NCBI GenBank assembly: GCA_023265995.1
Contig: JAHFSA010000001.1
Coordinates: 248,001 to 312,000, forward strand
Source: Perlucidibaca sp.
Lineage (GTDB): Bacteria > Pseudomonadota > Gammaproteobacteria > Pseudomonadales > Moraxellaceae
Length of the DNA: 64,000 nucleotides
Direction: 5' to 3'
A program made the position numbers and the translations under genes. Below the pieces are notes generated by a model. The model worked only from the letters and a program-made list of their open reading frames with translations, had not been told where the DNA came from and did no database searches. Below are positions 1 to 8,005 of this stretch, piece after piece. The number at the start of each line of letters is the position of its first letter. The stretch's first letter is position 1.

Positions 1-636
1 CAGCGGCACGATCATGACCTCATGCGCCCGACGCGCGATCGGACGCAGATTCTCGAGCAGGCCGCTGCCCTGCAACGCGTCATCACAACCGATCAGCAGC
101 AGCTGCGGCTGATTGAAATCACTCAGCAGGCTGCCGGCACGCACGAACAGCGGCAGCGCACAGACCAGCGGCGGCCGCTCGGGCACCGGGCGCTGGTCTG
201 CGCGAGCCTGCTGGCGCATGTAGTCGGCAATCTGGTGCAGATAGGTCTGCAGACGCGACAGTGTACCGACCGGGAACGGCGACAGCACGCAGAAGGCCGG
301 CAGCTCATCCACATCGGCACGCACGAAGGCCGCGTTCAGCAAGGCCTCGCACTCCTTGTTCAGGCGCTGCAGCGAAGCATCGTGGGCGATCCAGAACTGA
401 TCAGGAGTCGCAGTCTCCGGCAAGGTGAAATCCATGCCGCAGGCCAGTCGCAGGCGCCCGGCCCGCAACTGCTCCTGACGCAGCATGGCCAGGCCTGGCT
501 CGCGCAGCAGCTCGTCATCAGGATCGCTGACGAGCACGCTCCAGGACGGACAGAGCGTGACCTGATTGCCGAAGGCCGCCATCTGGATGGCCGCCACCCA
601 GGCGAACGGGGTATTGCCATGTATGACCAGATTCAC
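1..636 (-). CDS. UDP-glucose 6-dehydrogenase-like protein, degenerate; 3' end beyond window
   Basis: 212 codons are visible; the C-terminus lies outside the window. The layout follows UDP-glucose/GDP-mannose dehydrogenases: an N-terminal Rossmann-like strand, REPGL at residues 45-49 (family: YEPGL), PVGT at 122-125 (family: STVPVGT), and residues 162-183 aligning with the family block PEFLREG..D..P.RIVIG. Two hallmarks are missing. The glycine-rich GxGxxG is replaced by GNTPFAW (residues 7-13), and PEFLREG reads PLFVRAG, which loses the catalytic glutamate. The catalytic lysine and cysteine regions are out of view. The start is GTG, overlapping the pgi stop in a GTGA junction, so the two are probably translationally coupled. 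The galU-pgi neighbourhood supports a UDP-sugar role, but the changes suggest a non-catalytic or repurposed protein. Confidence 0.6.
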   Translation of the reverse strand, partial: MNLVIHGNTPFAWVAAIQMAAFGNQVTLCPSWSVLVSDPDDELLREPGLAMLRQEQLRAGRLRLACGMDFTLPETATPDQFWIAHDASLQRLNKECEALLNAAFVRADVDELPAFCVLSPFPVGTLSRLQTYLHQIADYMRQQARADQRPVPERPPLVCALPLFVRAGSLLSDFNQPQLLLIGCDDALQGSGLLENLRPIARRAHEVMIVPL

Positions 637-2300
637 TTGTGCACCGCCCGCAGCAGCATGCGTGTGGATGGGTCGAAGCTGTCCAGGGAACCGTCCTTGC
701 TCATGGCGGCGTAGGTGGTGCCGGCAATCTTCTTGCCCAGTTCCACCCCCCACTGGTCAAAGGGATTGATGTTCCAGATCACGGAGGCCACGTATACCTT
801 GTGCTCGTAGAGGGCGATCAGCTGCCCGAGGCTGTAGGGGGTGAGCGCATCCAGCAGCAACGTGGTCGATGGCTGATTGCCGCGATAATGCTTGTGACCC
901 GGCTCCTGGCTGACACTGGCAGCGGCCTGATCGCTCTCGCTCAGGCAGGCATCACCGAGCATGAGCACGCGGGCCTGGGCAAAACAGTTCGACAGGGACA
1001 GCAGGTGCTGGGTCTGCAGCGCGCTGCCAGCCTCATCCTCGCGCTGGTAACGTGCAATCGGCGCGATGAAGTCGCAGGCCACGGCCTGGGTACCCTGATG
1101 CAGCAGCTGATAGAAGGCATGCTGGGCATTGGAGCCGACATCGCCCCAGAGCACCGGGCAGGTGTCATAGTCCAGCGGCTGGCCATGACGATCCACCGAC
1201 TTGCCGTTGCTCTCCATCTCCAGCTGCGTGAGATAGGCGGGGAACAGCTTGAGACGGGCATCATAAGGCAGGATGGCCTGGGCATTGATGCCGAGGAAGG
1301 TCGAGTTCCAGACCATGAGCAGGCCCATGAGCACCGGCAGGTTCTGCTCCAGCGGGGTTTCGCCGAAATGGCGGTCCATGGCATGGGCACCGGCGAGTAG
1401 CTGCTCGAAGCCCTTCATGCCGAGCTTGAGCGCGATCGGCAGCCCGATCGCGGACCACAGGGAGAAACGTCCGCCGACCCAGTCCCAGAAGGCGATCTGG
1501 TTGCTCTCCGGAATACCGTATTCGGTCATCTTGGCCGGGCTGGCCGAAACACCAATGACATGATGGCGCAGCACGCGCTCGCGATCGGGGATGCGCGCCA
1601 GCATCCAGGTCAGCGCGGTCTCGGCGTTGGACAGCGTGTCGATGGTGGTAAACGATTTCGAGGCGACGACGAACAGGGTGGTCGCCGGGCGCAGAGTGTC
1701 GAGCAGGTCGGCGATCTGGGTGCCGTCGATGGAGCTGACAAAGTGCAGCTTCAGCTGCTGCGCCGCGGCCGGAGCGAACTCGCCGAGGGCATTGGTGACC
1801 AGGAAGGGGCCGAGATCGGAACCACCCACGCCGATGCTGACGACATCGGTGATGGGCAGGCCGGTGACGCCGCGCCACTGGCGGGCATGAATGCGCTCGA
1901 CAATGCTGCGGACCCTGGCGAGGCTGGCATGCACGGCGGGCACGACATCCTCTCCATCAATCAGCAGGCGTGAGGTGCCAGGCAGGCGCAGGGCACTGTG
2001 CAGGGCTGGCCGGCCCTCGCTCTGATTGACCTGGCTGCCGCTGAGCAGGTGCTGGATGGCCTTCTCCAGGCTGCACTCGCGCGCCAGCTGGAAGAGATCG
2101 GTGAGCACGTCGTGATCGAGACGCTGCTTGCTGTAGTCCAGCAGCAGGCCGTTCTGGCGCAGGCTGAGGCGGGTGGCACGGGCCTCGCCCTCCTCGGCCC
2201 AGACATCACTCAGATGCCGGCTGGCCCATACAGGTTGCCGGAGCTGCTCCAGCCGTTGCCAGGCAGGCAGAGCACGACGCCCTTGCGGAGAAACGCTCAT
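633..2300 (-). CDS. pgi: Glucose-6-phosphate isomerase
   Basis: This cytoplasmic enzyme interconverts glucose-6-phosphate and fructose-6-phosphate, linking glycolysis to sugar-nucleotide supply. The 555-residue length is normal for the family. Both PGI signatures are present: DWVGGRFSLWSAIG in the middle, and FDQWGVELGK near the C-terminus, which carries the catalytic lysine. GSNAQHAFYQLLHQG is also recognisable. The ATG overlaps the galU stop by four bases (ATGA), and its own stop overlaps the downstream ugd-like start, so galU, pgi and the ugd-like gene are read as one coupled unit. Pgi supplies fructose-6-phosphate for the mannose branch and glucose-6-phosphate for the UDP-glucose branch. 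Confidence 0.96.
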   Translation of the reverse strand: MSVSPQGRRALPAWQRLEQLRQPVWASRHLSDVWAEEGEARATRLSLRQNGLLLDYSKQRLDHDVLTDLFQLARECSLEKAIQHLLSGSQVNQSEGRPALHSALRLPGTSRLLIDGEDVVPAVHASLARVRSIVERIHARQWRGVTGLPITDVVSIGVGGSDLGPFLVTNALGEFAPAAAQQLKLHFVSSIDGTQIADLLDTLRPATTLFVVASKSFTTIDTLSNAETALTWMLARIPDRERVLRHHVIGVSASPAKMTEYGIPESNQIAFWDWVGGRFSLWSAIGLPIALKLGMKGFEQLLAGAHAMDRHFGETPLEQNLPVLMGLLMVWNSTFLGINAQAILPYDARLKLFPAYLTQLEMESNGKSVDRHGQPLDYDTCPVLWGDVGSNAQHAFYQLLHQGTQAVACDFIAPIARYQREDEAGSALQTQHLLSLSNCFAQARVLMLGDACLSESDQAAASVSQEPGHKHYRGNQPSTTLLLDALTPYSLGQLIALYEHKVYVASVIWNINPFDQWGVELGKKIAGTTYAAMSKDGSLDSFDPSTRMLLRAVHK

Positions 2301-3217
2301 GAAGCTTCCTGTATCGTGATCGGGGACTGCTGCAGCCAGGCTGCCAGCGGAGCCGCCAGGTCGGGGTCACGCAAGGCCAGCGCGATATTGGCCTTGGCAT
2401 AGCCGAGCTTGCTGCCGCAGTCATAGCGTACGCCGGCAAAGCGGTGGGCACGAATATCATGGCTGGCGAGCAGCGCGACTATGCCGTCGGTGAGCTGGAT
2501 CTCGCCACCAACGCCCGGCTGCACATCCGCCAGTGCGGCAAAGATGCTGCCCGGCAATACATAGCGCCCGACCACCGCCAGGTTGCTGGGTGCATCCGCC
2601 GGCTTCGGCTTCTCGACCATGGCGACGATGCGTGCGCCGGCATCGGCAGGATTGCTGGTCAGCGAGACCACGCCATACTTGTCGGTCTGCGCGCGCGGCA
2701 CCTCCTCCACGGCCAGCGACCAGGCGCCGGTGTCGCGATGCAGAGCCACCATGTCGGCGAGACAGCCCTGGCTGCGCTCGTTGACAGGCGCATCAATGAA
2801 GTCATCGGGCAGCATGACCGCAAAGGTCTGCTCAAGACCGCCAGGCATGGCCGCCAGCGCATCACGAGCGCAAAGCACGGCATGACCGAGCCCGAGTGCC
2901 TGTTCCTGAATGACCACGGTCAGCGTCAGACCAGGCGGGGTCGCTGACTGCAGTGCCGCCAGCAGCTCATGCTTGCCCCTGGCCTCAAGGTCGGCCACCA
3001 GGGCGGCGTCGGCCGGCTGCAAATGACGCGGCAACGTCGGCTTGGTCCGCGAGTTGACCAGCACGACATGACGGATGCCGGCGCGCCAGGCCTCCTCCAC
3101 TGCATATTGCAGCAGCGGCTTGTCGACCACCGGCAGCAGCTCCTTGGGAACCGCCTTGGTGGCCGGCAGAAAGCGGGTGCCGAGACCGGCAACGGGTAAC
3201 ACTACGGTAGAAATCAC
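2297..3217 (-). CDS. galU: UTP-glucose-1-phosphate uridylyltransferase
   Basis: It makes UDP-glucose from UTP and glucose-1-phosphate in the cytoplasm. The 306 residues begin with the nucleotidyltransferase signature GLGTRFLPATKAVPKEL (residues 11-27). MLPDDF and VEKPKP follow, the latter being the sugar-phosphate-binding region. The start codon is GTG, preceded by only a weak purine-rich stretch; no in-frame ATG gives a better N-terminus. It is the first gene of the galU-pgi-ugd-like unit and lies 153 bp after manC on the same strand, so it may be read from its own promoter or by read-through from the capsule operon. Confidence 0.95.
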   Translation of the reverse strand: MISTVVLPVAGLGTRFLPATKAVPKELLPVVDKPLLQYAVEEAWRAGIRHVVLVNSRTKPTLPRHLQPADAALVADLEARGKHELLAALQSATPPGLTLTVVIQEQALGLGHAVLCARDALAAMPGGLEQTFAVMLPDDFIDAPVNERSQGCLADMVALHRDTGAWSLAVEEVPRAQTDKYGVVSLTSNPADAGARIVAMVEKPKPADAPSNLAVVGRYVLPGSIFAALADVQPGVGGEIQLTDGIVALLASHDIRAHRFAGVRYDCGSKLGYAKANIALALRDPDLAAPLAAWLQQSPITIQEAS

Positions 3218-3370
3218 TATCAGAAACCCTGGTCAGTCAACGCGTCACATTGGCAGTCATCCGACTGATTCATGTCTTGCCTGTTATTTTCGAGTCGTGC
3301 GCGCTCAAGCGCCGTAAAAATGACGCAAAGGCAGGCCCCAATCAAGACGCCTGCACAAACCGGTCACCTC

Positions 3371-4795
3371 TCAGCTACCGGCACGGCCATACCTGTCCTC
3401 GAAGCGCACAATGTCATCCTCGCCGAGATAGGGCCCGACCTGGACCTCGATCAGCTCCAGCGGGATCTTGCCGGGGTTCTCCAGGGCATGGACGGCGCCC
3501 ACCGGCAGATACACCGACTCGTTCTCGCAGAGCAGACGGGTCTCGCCATTCAGCGTCACGCTGGCCGTGCCGCATACCACGACCCAGTGCTCGGCGCGAT
3601 GGTGATGCATCTGCACCGAGAGCTTGGCGCCGGGCTTCACGGTAATGCGCTTGACCTGGTAGCGCTGGGCGGCATCAATGGAGTCGTACTTGCCCCAGGG
3701 GCGGTAGACCTCACGATGAACCTGGTGTTCGCTGCGGCCATCGGCCCTGAGACGGCTGACGATCTGCTTCACTTCCTGCACGCGGTCACGCGCGGCGACC
3801 AGCACGGCATCCTTGGTCTGCACGATCACCACATCTTCCAGGCCCACGGTGGCCACCAGCGCGTTCTCGGCGAACACCAGGTTGTTGCAGCTGTCATGAC
3901 TGAGCACATCGCCGCGATGGACGTTGCCGTCAGCATCCTTGGGCAGCACATCCCACAGCGACGAGAAGGCGCCGACATCGCTCCAGCCGGCATCCATGGG
4001 AACGACCACGGCGGCGGCGGTCTTTTCCATCACGGCATAGTCGATGGAGTCGTCCGGGCAGGTCCGGAAAATAGCGGCATCAACACGCACGAAATCGAGA
4101 TCGGGCTGCGCGCCGGCCAGGGACTGGCGGCAGACCTGCAGGATGTCGGGGCGGAATTTCTCCAGCTCGGCCAGGTAGCGACTGGCGCGAAACAGGAAGA
4201 GGCCGCTGTTCCAGTCGTACTCGCCGGAAGCCAGATAGGTCTCGGCCACGGCCAGGGCCGGCTTCTCGACAAAGGCGGAAATGCGATAGGCACCCTCGCC
4301 CACCGGCTCGCCACGGCGAATGTAGCCATAACCCGTCTCCGGGCGGCGCGCGACAATGCCGAAGGCCACCAGAGCACCGGACTCGGCATGCGGAACAGCC
4401 CGGCGAATGGCGGCCTGGAAGGCGGCGGTATCCTGAATGACGTGATCGGCCGCCAGCACCAGCAGCAGCGGGTCATTGCCGTCGGCAACCGCCTGCAGCG
4501 CCGCCAGGGCGATCGCCGGAGCGGTATTGCGACCGACCGGCTCGAGCAGGATGTTGCCGGACAGCATGTCGAGCTGACGTAGCTGCTCGGCGACCAGGAA
4601 ACGATGATTCTCGTTGCAGATCACCAGCGGCCTGGCATCGCAGAGACCCGCCAGACGCTCGATGGTGACCTGCAGCATGGTGGCGTCACCCTGCAGCGGC
4701 AGGAACTGCTTGGGAAACAGCTCGCGCGACAGCGGCCAGAGGCGGGTGCCGGAACCACCAGCCATGATCACGGGCAGAAAACTTGAAAGGCTCAC
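3371..4795 (-). CDS. manC: Mannose-1-phosphate guanylyltransferase / mannose-6-phosphate isomerase
   Basis: A bifunctional type-II enzyme of 474 residues that forms GDP-mannose. The N-terminal pyrophosphorylase domain has the signature [20 protein letters not shown] (residues 12-31) and the sugar-phosphate motif FVEKP. The C-terminal cupin domain (from about residue 350, [10 protein letters not shown]) carries the metal-binding histidines in [10 protein letters not shown], typical of the isomerase half of AlgA/ManC. It starts at GTG, overlapping the gmm stop (GTGA), and closes the run etk-etp-gmm-manC. GDP-mannose is therefore a likely donor for the polysaccharide made here. I see no gmd or fcl, so there is no sign of fucose synthesis in view. 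Confidence 0.95.
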   Translation of the reverse strand: MSLSSFLPVIMAGGSGTRLWPLSRELFPKQFLPLQGDATMLQVTIERLAGLCDARPLVICNENHRFLVAEQLRQLDMLSGNILLEPVGRNTAPAIALAALQAVADGNDPLLLVLAADHVIQDTAAFQAAIRRAVPHAESGALVAFGIVARRPETGYGYIRRGEPVGEGAYRISAFVEKPALAVAETYLASGEYDWNSGLFLFRASRYLAELEKFRPDILQVCRQSLAGAQPDLDFVRVDAAIFRTCPDDSIDYAVMEKTAAAVVVPMDAGWSDVGAFSSLWDVLPKDADGNVHRGDVLSHDSCNNLVFAENALVATVGLEDVVIVQTKDAVLVAARDRVQEVKQIVSRLRADGRSEHQVHREVYRPWGKYDSIDAAQRYQVKRITVKPGAKLSVQMHHHRAEHWVVVCGTASVTLNGETRLLCENESVYLPVGAVHALENPGKIPLELIEVQVGPYLGEDDIVRFEDRYGRAGS

Positions 4796-5334
4796 GGCAG
4801 ACTCCTCTGCGGGAAAGGTTGCGACTTACCGGCCAGGGACTGACCGGGAGGAGCGAAGTCCGACTGGAAATACCAGCGGGTATGCAGATGCACACTCGCA
4901 TCTGCCAGCAGCTCGTCAGGCTGCCACCAGCGATAGGCGTCATGCTGCTCGCAAGGCAGCGTCGTCAGCACCGGAGCCAGCACCAGCTCGTAGGCCAGCA
5001 CGACATAATGGGTGGTGAAGTCGTCGCCAAAGACATTATCCGCGTAATGATGCTCGTAGACGCCACGGAAGATCGCCTGCTCGAACGCCTGCTCCTGCCC
5101 CAGTTCGTCCAGGCACAGGCGCCGGAATGCCGCGGCCACGGACTCACCCTTGCGCACGCGCCCACCCGGCACGAACCAGCTGCCCTGCGCCGGTCGGCGG
5201 AGACGTTGCCCGAGCAGGACAGCCCCGTCCGGACTGCGTACCAGCAAGTCTATGGAGATCAGCGGTGCATGTCTGACAACGGCGGCAAAGTCCGCATCCG
5301 GCAGCCAGGCCTGAGACTGCGAAGGCAGTGTCAT
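4792..5334 (-). CDS. gmm: GDP-mannose mannosyl hydrolase (Nudix family)
   Basis: A Nudix protein of 180 residues resembling WcaH/Gmm, which hydrolyses GDP-mannose or GDP-glucose to GDP and the sugar. The modified Nudix box is visible as GGRVRKGES...RRLCLDELG (residues 57-79). As in characterised GDPMH enzymes, it deviates from the canonical REUXEE signature. Ordinary Nudix hydrolases attack phosphates, whereas this subgroup attacks at the sugar carbon. Its position between the phosphatase gene and manC, with TGATG and GTGA junctions, supports GDP-mannose as substrate. A role in trimming the GDP-mannose pool is an inference. Confidence 0.85.
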   Translation of the reverse strand: MTLPSQSQAWLPDADFAAVVRHAPLISIDLLVRSPDGAVLLGQRLRRPAQGSWFVPGGRVRKGESVAAAFRRLCLDELGQEQAFEQAIFRGVYEHHYADNVFGDDFTTHYVVLAYELVLAPVLTTLPCEQHDAYRWWQPDELLADASVHLHTRWYFQSDFAPPGQSLAGKSQPFPQRSLP

Positions 5335-5783
5335 CAGCGTGCCCCGGCCATGGCCAGGCGGCCGGCCCAGCTGGCACAGCCGGCTTCGATCCGGGCATGG
5401 ACACGGGCAAAGAACTCCGGTGAGCGGCGGTAAGGGTCAGCCACCTCAGGCTCCGGCAGTCCCTGGCAAAGCAGAAAGGTCTTGCCTCGCGCCTCCGGGC
5501 AGAGACTGGCGACACCTTCGCGATGATTCCCCTCCATGACCAGGATGAGATCGGCCTGGCGACACAGCTCGCGCGTCAACTGGCGCGCCCGGTGCGCGGA
5601 GCCATCAAGGCCGCCGGCCTCCACCAGCTGGCGAGCCGTGCTCTCCATGCCGGCGCCCACGACTGCCGCCAACCCTGCCGACTCGACCCGGCAGGCCGGC
5701 AAGGCATGGCGCAGCATGAGCTCCGCCACCGGGCTGCGGCAGATGTTGCCGACGCAAACCACCAGAATCGATTTGTAGGACAT
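5334..5783 (-). CDS. wzb: Low-molecular-weight protein tyrosine phosphatase (Wzb/Etp type)
   Basis: A cytoplasmic phosphatase of 149 residues expected to remove phosphate from the C-terminal tyrosines of the Wzc-type kinase encoded just upstream. The P-loop CVGNICRSP sits at residues 10-18 with the nucleophilic cysteine at position 10. The acid-base loop DPY is at 116-118. Both match the LMW-PTP family. The gene starts 24 bp after the kinase stop and overlaps gmm by one base (TGATG). The kinase/phosphatase pair, with Wza upstream, is the standard cycle controlling polysaccharide polymerisation and export. Confidence 0.93.
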   Translation of the reverse strand: MSYKSILVVCVGNICRSPVAELMLRHALPACRVESAGLAAVVGAGMESTARQLVEAGGLDGSAHRARQLTRELCRQADLILVMEGNHREGVASLCPEARGKTFLLCQGLPEPEVADPYRRSPEFFARVHARIEAGCASWAGRLAMAGAR

Positions 5784-5807
5784 CAGGTCTCAGTACCTTC
5801 CATGACC

Positions 5808-8000
5808 TCAGGCCGGAGCCCGGTAGTAGTCATAGTGATAGCGATAGCCACCCACGCGCTCGACACGATTGAGCACGATGCCGCCAATCACGACACCCGC
5901 CTGTTCGAGGCGCTTCTTGCTCAGATCCAGCTCGGCCAGCAGGCTGGCGCCGTAGCGGGCGACCATCAGCGTCACTCCGCACTGACGGCCGACAATGACG
6001 GCATCGGTCACGGCAATGACCGGCGGTGTGTCGATGAGAACATGGTCATAGGCCGCCGACACCTCTTGCAGGAGCTGGCTGAAACGCTTGTGCAGGAGCA
6101 ACTCCGAAGGGTTGGGCGGCAGCACGCCGGTGCTCAGGAAATCCAGGCCCTCGACGGGTGTCGAGCGCACAGCCTGCTGCCAGGGCAGATTCTGGGCAAT
6201 CACCTCGCTCAGCCCGCTTTCACGCTGGCCGTCGAAATAGTCATGCATGTGACCGCGACGCATGTCGGCGTCGATCACCAGCACGCGCTGACCATTGGTC
6301 GCCAGCAGCGCCGCCAGGTTCACCGATAGGAAGGTCTTGCCGATCGACGGACTGGGACCGGTCAGCACGGTGCAGTTGTTCTGGCGATCCAGGGAGGAGA
6401 AGTGCAATGCGGTGCGCAGACTGCGCACACCCTCGATGGCCAGGTCCTGTTCATTGCGCAAGGCCAGCAGGCGGCCATCGCCAGGCAGGGAGTCACGCAG
6501 CAGACGCTGCTGCTCGCGGCTTTCCGGAATGGTTGCGAGCACCGTCAGGCCGAGGCGGCTTTCGATTTCGGCGGCATCCTTGACACCCTTCTGCAGCCAG
6601 TTGCGCACCAGCACAAAGGCGATACCGAGGAGGATGCCGGCAAGCAGGCCCAGCGACAGCATTTTCTTCATGACCGGACTGGACGGCTCGCTCGGCCGCA
6701 CGGCGTAGTCGATGACACGCACGTTGCCGACCGTGCCGGCCTGAGCCACACGCAGCTGCTGCGTGTCATTGAGGATGCTGTTGTACATCTCGGTGTTGAC
6801 CTTGAGGTCACGCGTGAGACGAAGGATTTCCTGCTGCGTCTTGGGCAGGTTGTCGACGCGGCCGCCGACACGGCCACGACGATTTTCCAGGACACTGATC
6901 TGGGCATCGAGCGCGCTCACGCGCGGATGCTCGGGGCCGAACTTGGACAGCAGATCCTTGCGCTGCGACTGCAGCTCGACCAGCTGACGCTCGACATTGA
7001 CCGACTCCGCCAGAAGGATCTCGCCCTCCTTGTTGACATCGACGGCACCGGCGCTGGCACGATAGGAGTTGTAGCGCGACTCGGAGTCGTCGAGCTGGCG
7101 CTTGATGCTGGGCAGCTGCTGGCTGAGGAACTTGAGCGTCTGCTCGGCCTCGGCCGACTTGCGCTCGACATTCTGGCGCACATAGTTGCGGGCAATCTGA
7201 TTGACCAGCTCGGTGCCCAGCACCGGATTTTCGTCACGCAGGCTGAGCCTCAGGATATTCGACAGCTTGACCTTTTCCTGCACCTTGAGCTGCTCGCGAA
7301 TGGCATCGACAGCAGCCGCCTCGCTCACCGAGCGCAGGCGAAACTCGACTCCCGGACGTGCGACGATGTCACGCACGAACAGCTCGATCGGACCCTTGGC
7401 CGTCTTCAGCAGAATGCCCTCGCCAAGCCGGCCGCGAACGAGATGGTTGCCCAGGCCGGGCCCCTTGAGCAGAAAGCGTCCGCCCGCTTCCGCCTTGATC
7501 ACATAGCGCTCGCCCTGATAGTCCTCGGGGACATCGAAACGACTGACCTCGATACGCTCGCCGCCCCAGCCGAACGGGCCGAAACCGCCGGCCGGCTTGT
7601 CATCGTCGTGCATGCGGGCAAAGAAGCCGCCAATGACGGGAAAGCGTCGCACCTTCGCCTCGATGGTGAGGCCGAGATCGCGCACGGTGCGACCCAGCAC
7701 CATGCGCGACTGGATCAGTTCGATTTCGGTCGTGGCCTCGGAGTTGCTTTCGAACAGCGAACGCATCTCCTGAAGGCTGGCGCCAATGGCGCCACCGTTG
7801 GTGCTTTCGACCTGAACCAGCGATTCCATTTCGTACACGGGCCTGGCCAGCAGGGCATAAAGGCCGCCGAGCGCCACGCCGGCAACCAGGAACAGCGCCA
7901 GAATCAGGCGGTTCATCCAGAGCGTATCGACAATATCCGCAAGTGAAATGACTTCGGACTTGTCGTCAGCGAAAGGACGCGGTGTAGCAGTCAAGGACAT
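5808..8000 (-). CDS. wzc: Polysaccharide co-polymerase / tyrosine autokinase (Wzc/Etk type)
   Basis: An inner-membrane BY-kinase of 730 residues. Membrane segments at about residues 31-52 and 447-465 flank a periplasmic Wzz/GNVR region rich in predicted coiled coil (about 280-400). The cytoplasmic kinase has Walker A GPSPSIGKT (548-556), Walker A' LVIDADMR (574-581) and Walker B VLIDTPP (654-660). The C-terminus is a tyrosine cluster (Y719, Y721, Y723, Y725, Y726), the usual autophosphorylation sites. It controls chain length and export together with Wza. The order Wza, GfcB, GfcCD, Wzc, Wzb matches E. coli group 4 capsule (gfc-etp-etk) more than a group 1 capsule, except that etk precedes etp and the Wza gene comes first. 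Confidence 0.94.
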   Translation of the reverse strand: MSLTATPRPFADDKSEVISLADIVDTLWMNRLILALFLVAGVALGGLYALLARPVYEMESLVQVESTNGGAIGASLQEMRSLFESNSEATTEIELIQSRMVLGRTVRDLGLTIEAKVRRFPVIGGFFARMHDDDKPAGGFGPFGWGGERIEVSRFDVPEDYQGERYVIKAEAGGRFLLKGPGLGNHLVRGRLGEGILLKTAKGPIELFVRDIVARPGVEFRLRSVSEAAAVDAIREQLKVQEKVKLSNILRLSLRDENPVLGTELVNQIARNYVRQNVERKSAEAEQTLKFLSQQLPSIKRQLDDSESRYNSYRASAGAVDVNKEGEILLAESVNVERQLVELQSQRKDLLSKFGPEHPRVSALDAQISVLENRRGRVGGRVDNLPKTQQEILRLTRDLKVNTEMYNSILNDTQQLRVAQAGTVGNVRVIDYAVRPSEPSSPVMKKMLSLGLLAGILLGIAFVLVRNWLQKGVKDAAEIESRLGLTVLATIPESREQQRLLRDSLPGDGRLLALRNEQDLAIEGVRSLRTALHFSSLDRQNNCTVLTGPSPSIGKTFLSVNLAALLATNGQRVLVIDADMRRGHMHDYFDGQRESGLSEVIAQNLPWQQAVRSTPVEGLDFLSTGVLPPNPSELLLHKRFSQLLQEVSAAYDHVLIDTPPVIAVTDAVIVGRQCGVTLMVARYGASLLAELDLSKKRLEQAGVVIGGIVLNRVERVGGYRYHYDYYRAPA

Positions 8001-8005
8001 CTGTA

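Noticed and set aside
3301-3312. GCGCTCAAGCGC as a terminator after manC
   Set aside because: The stem is four or five pairs with a tiny loop, and no T-run follows in the direction of transcription.
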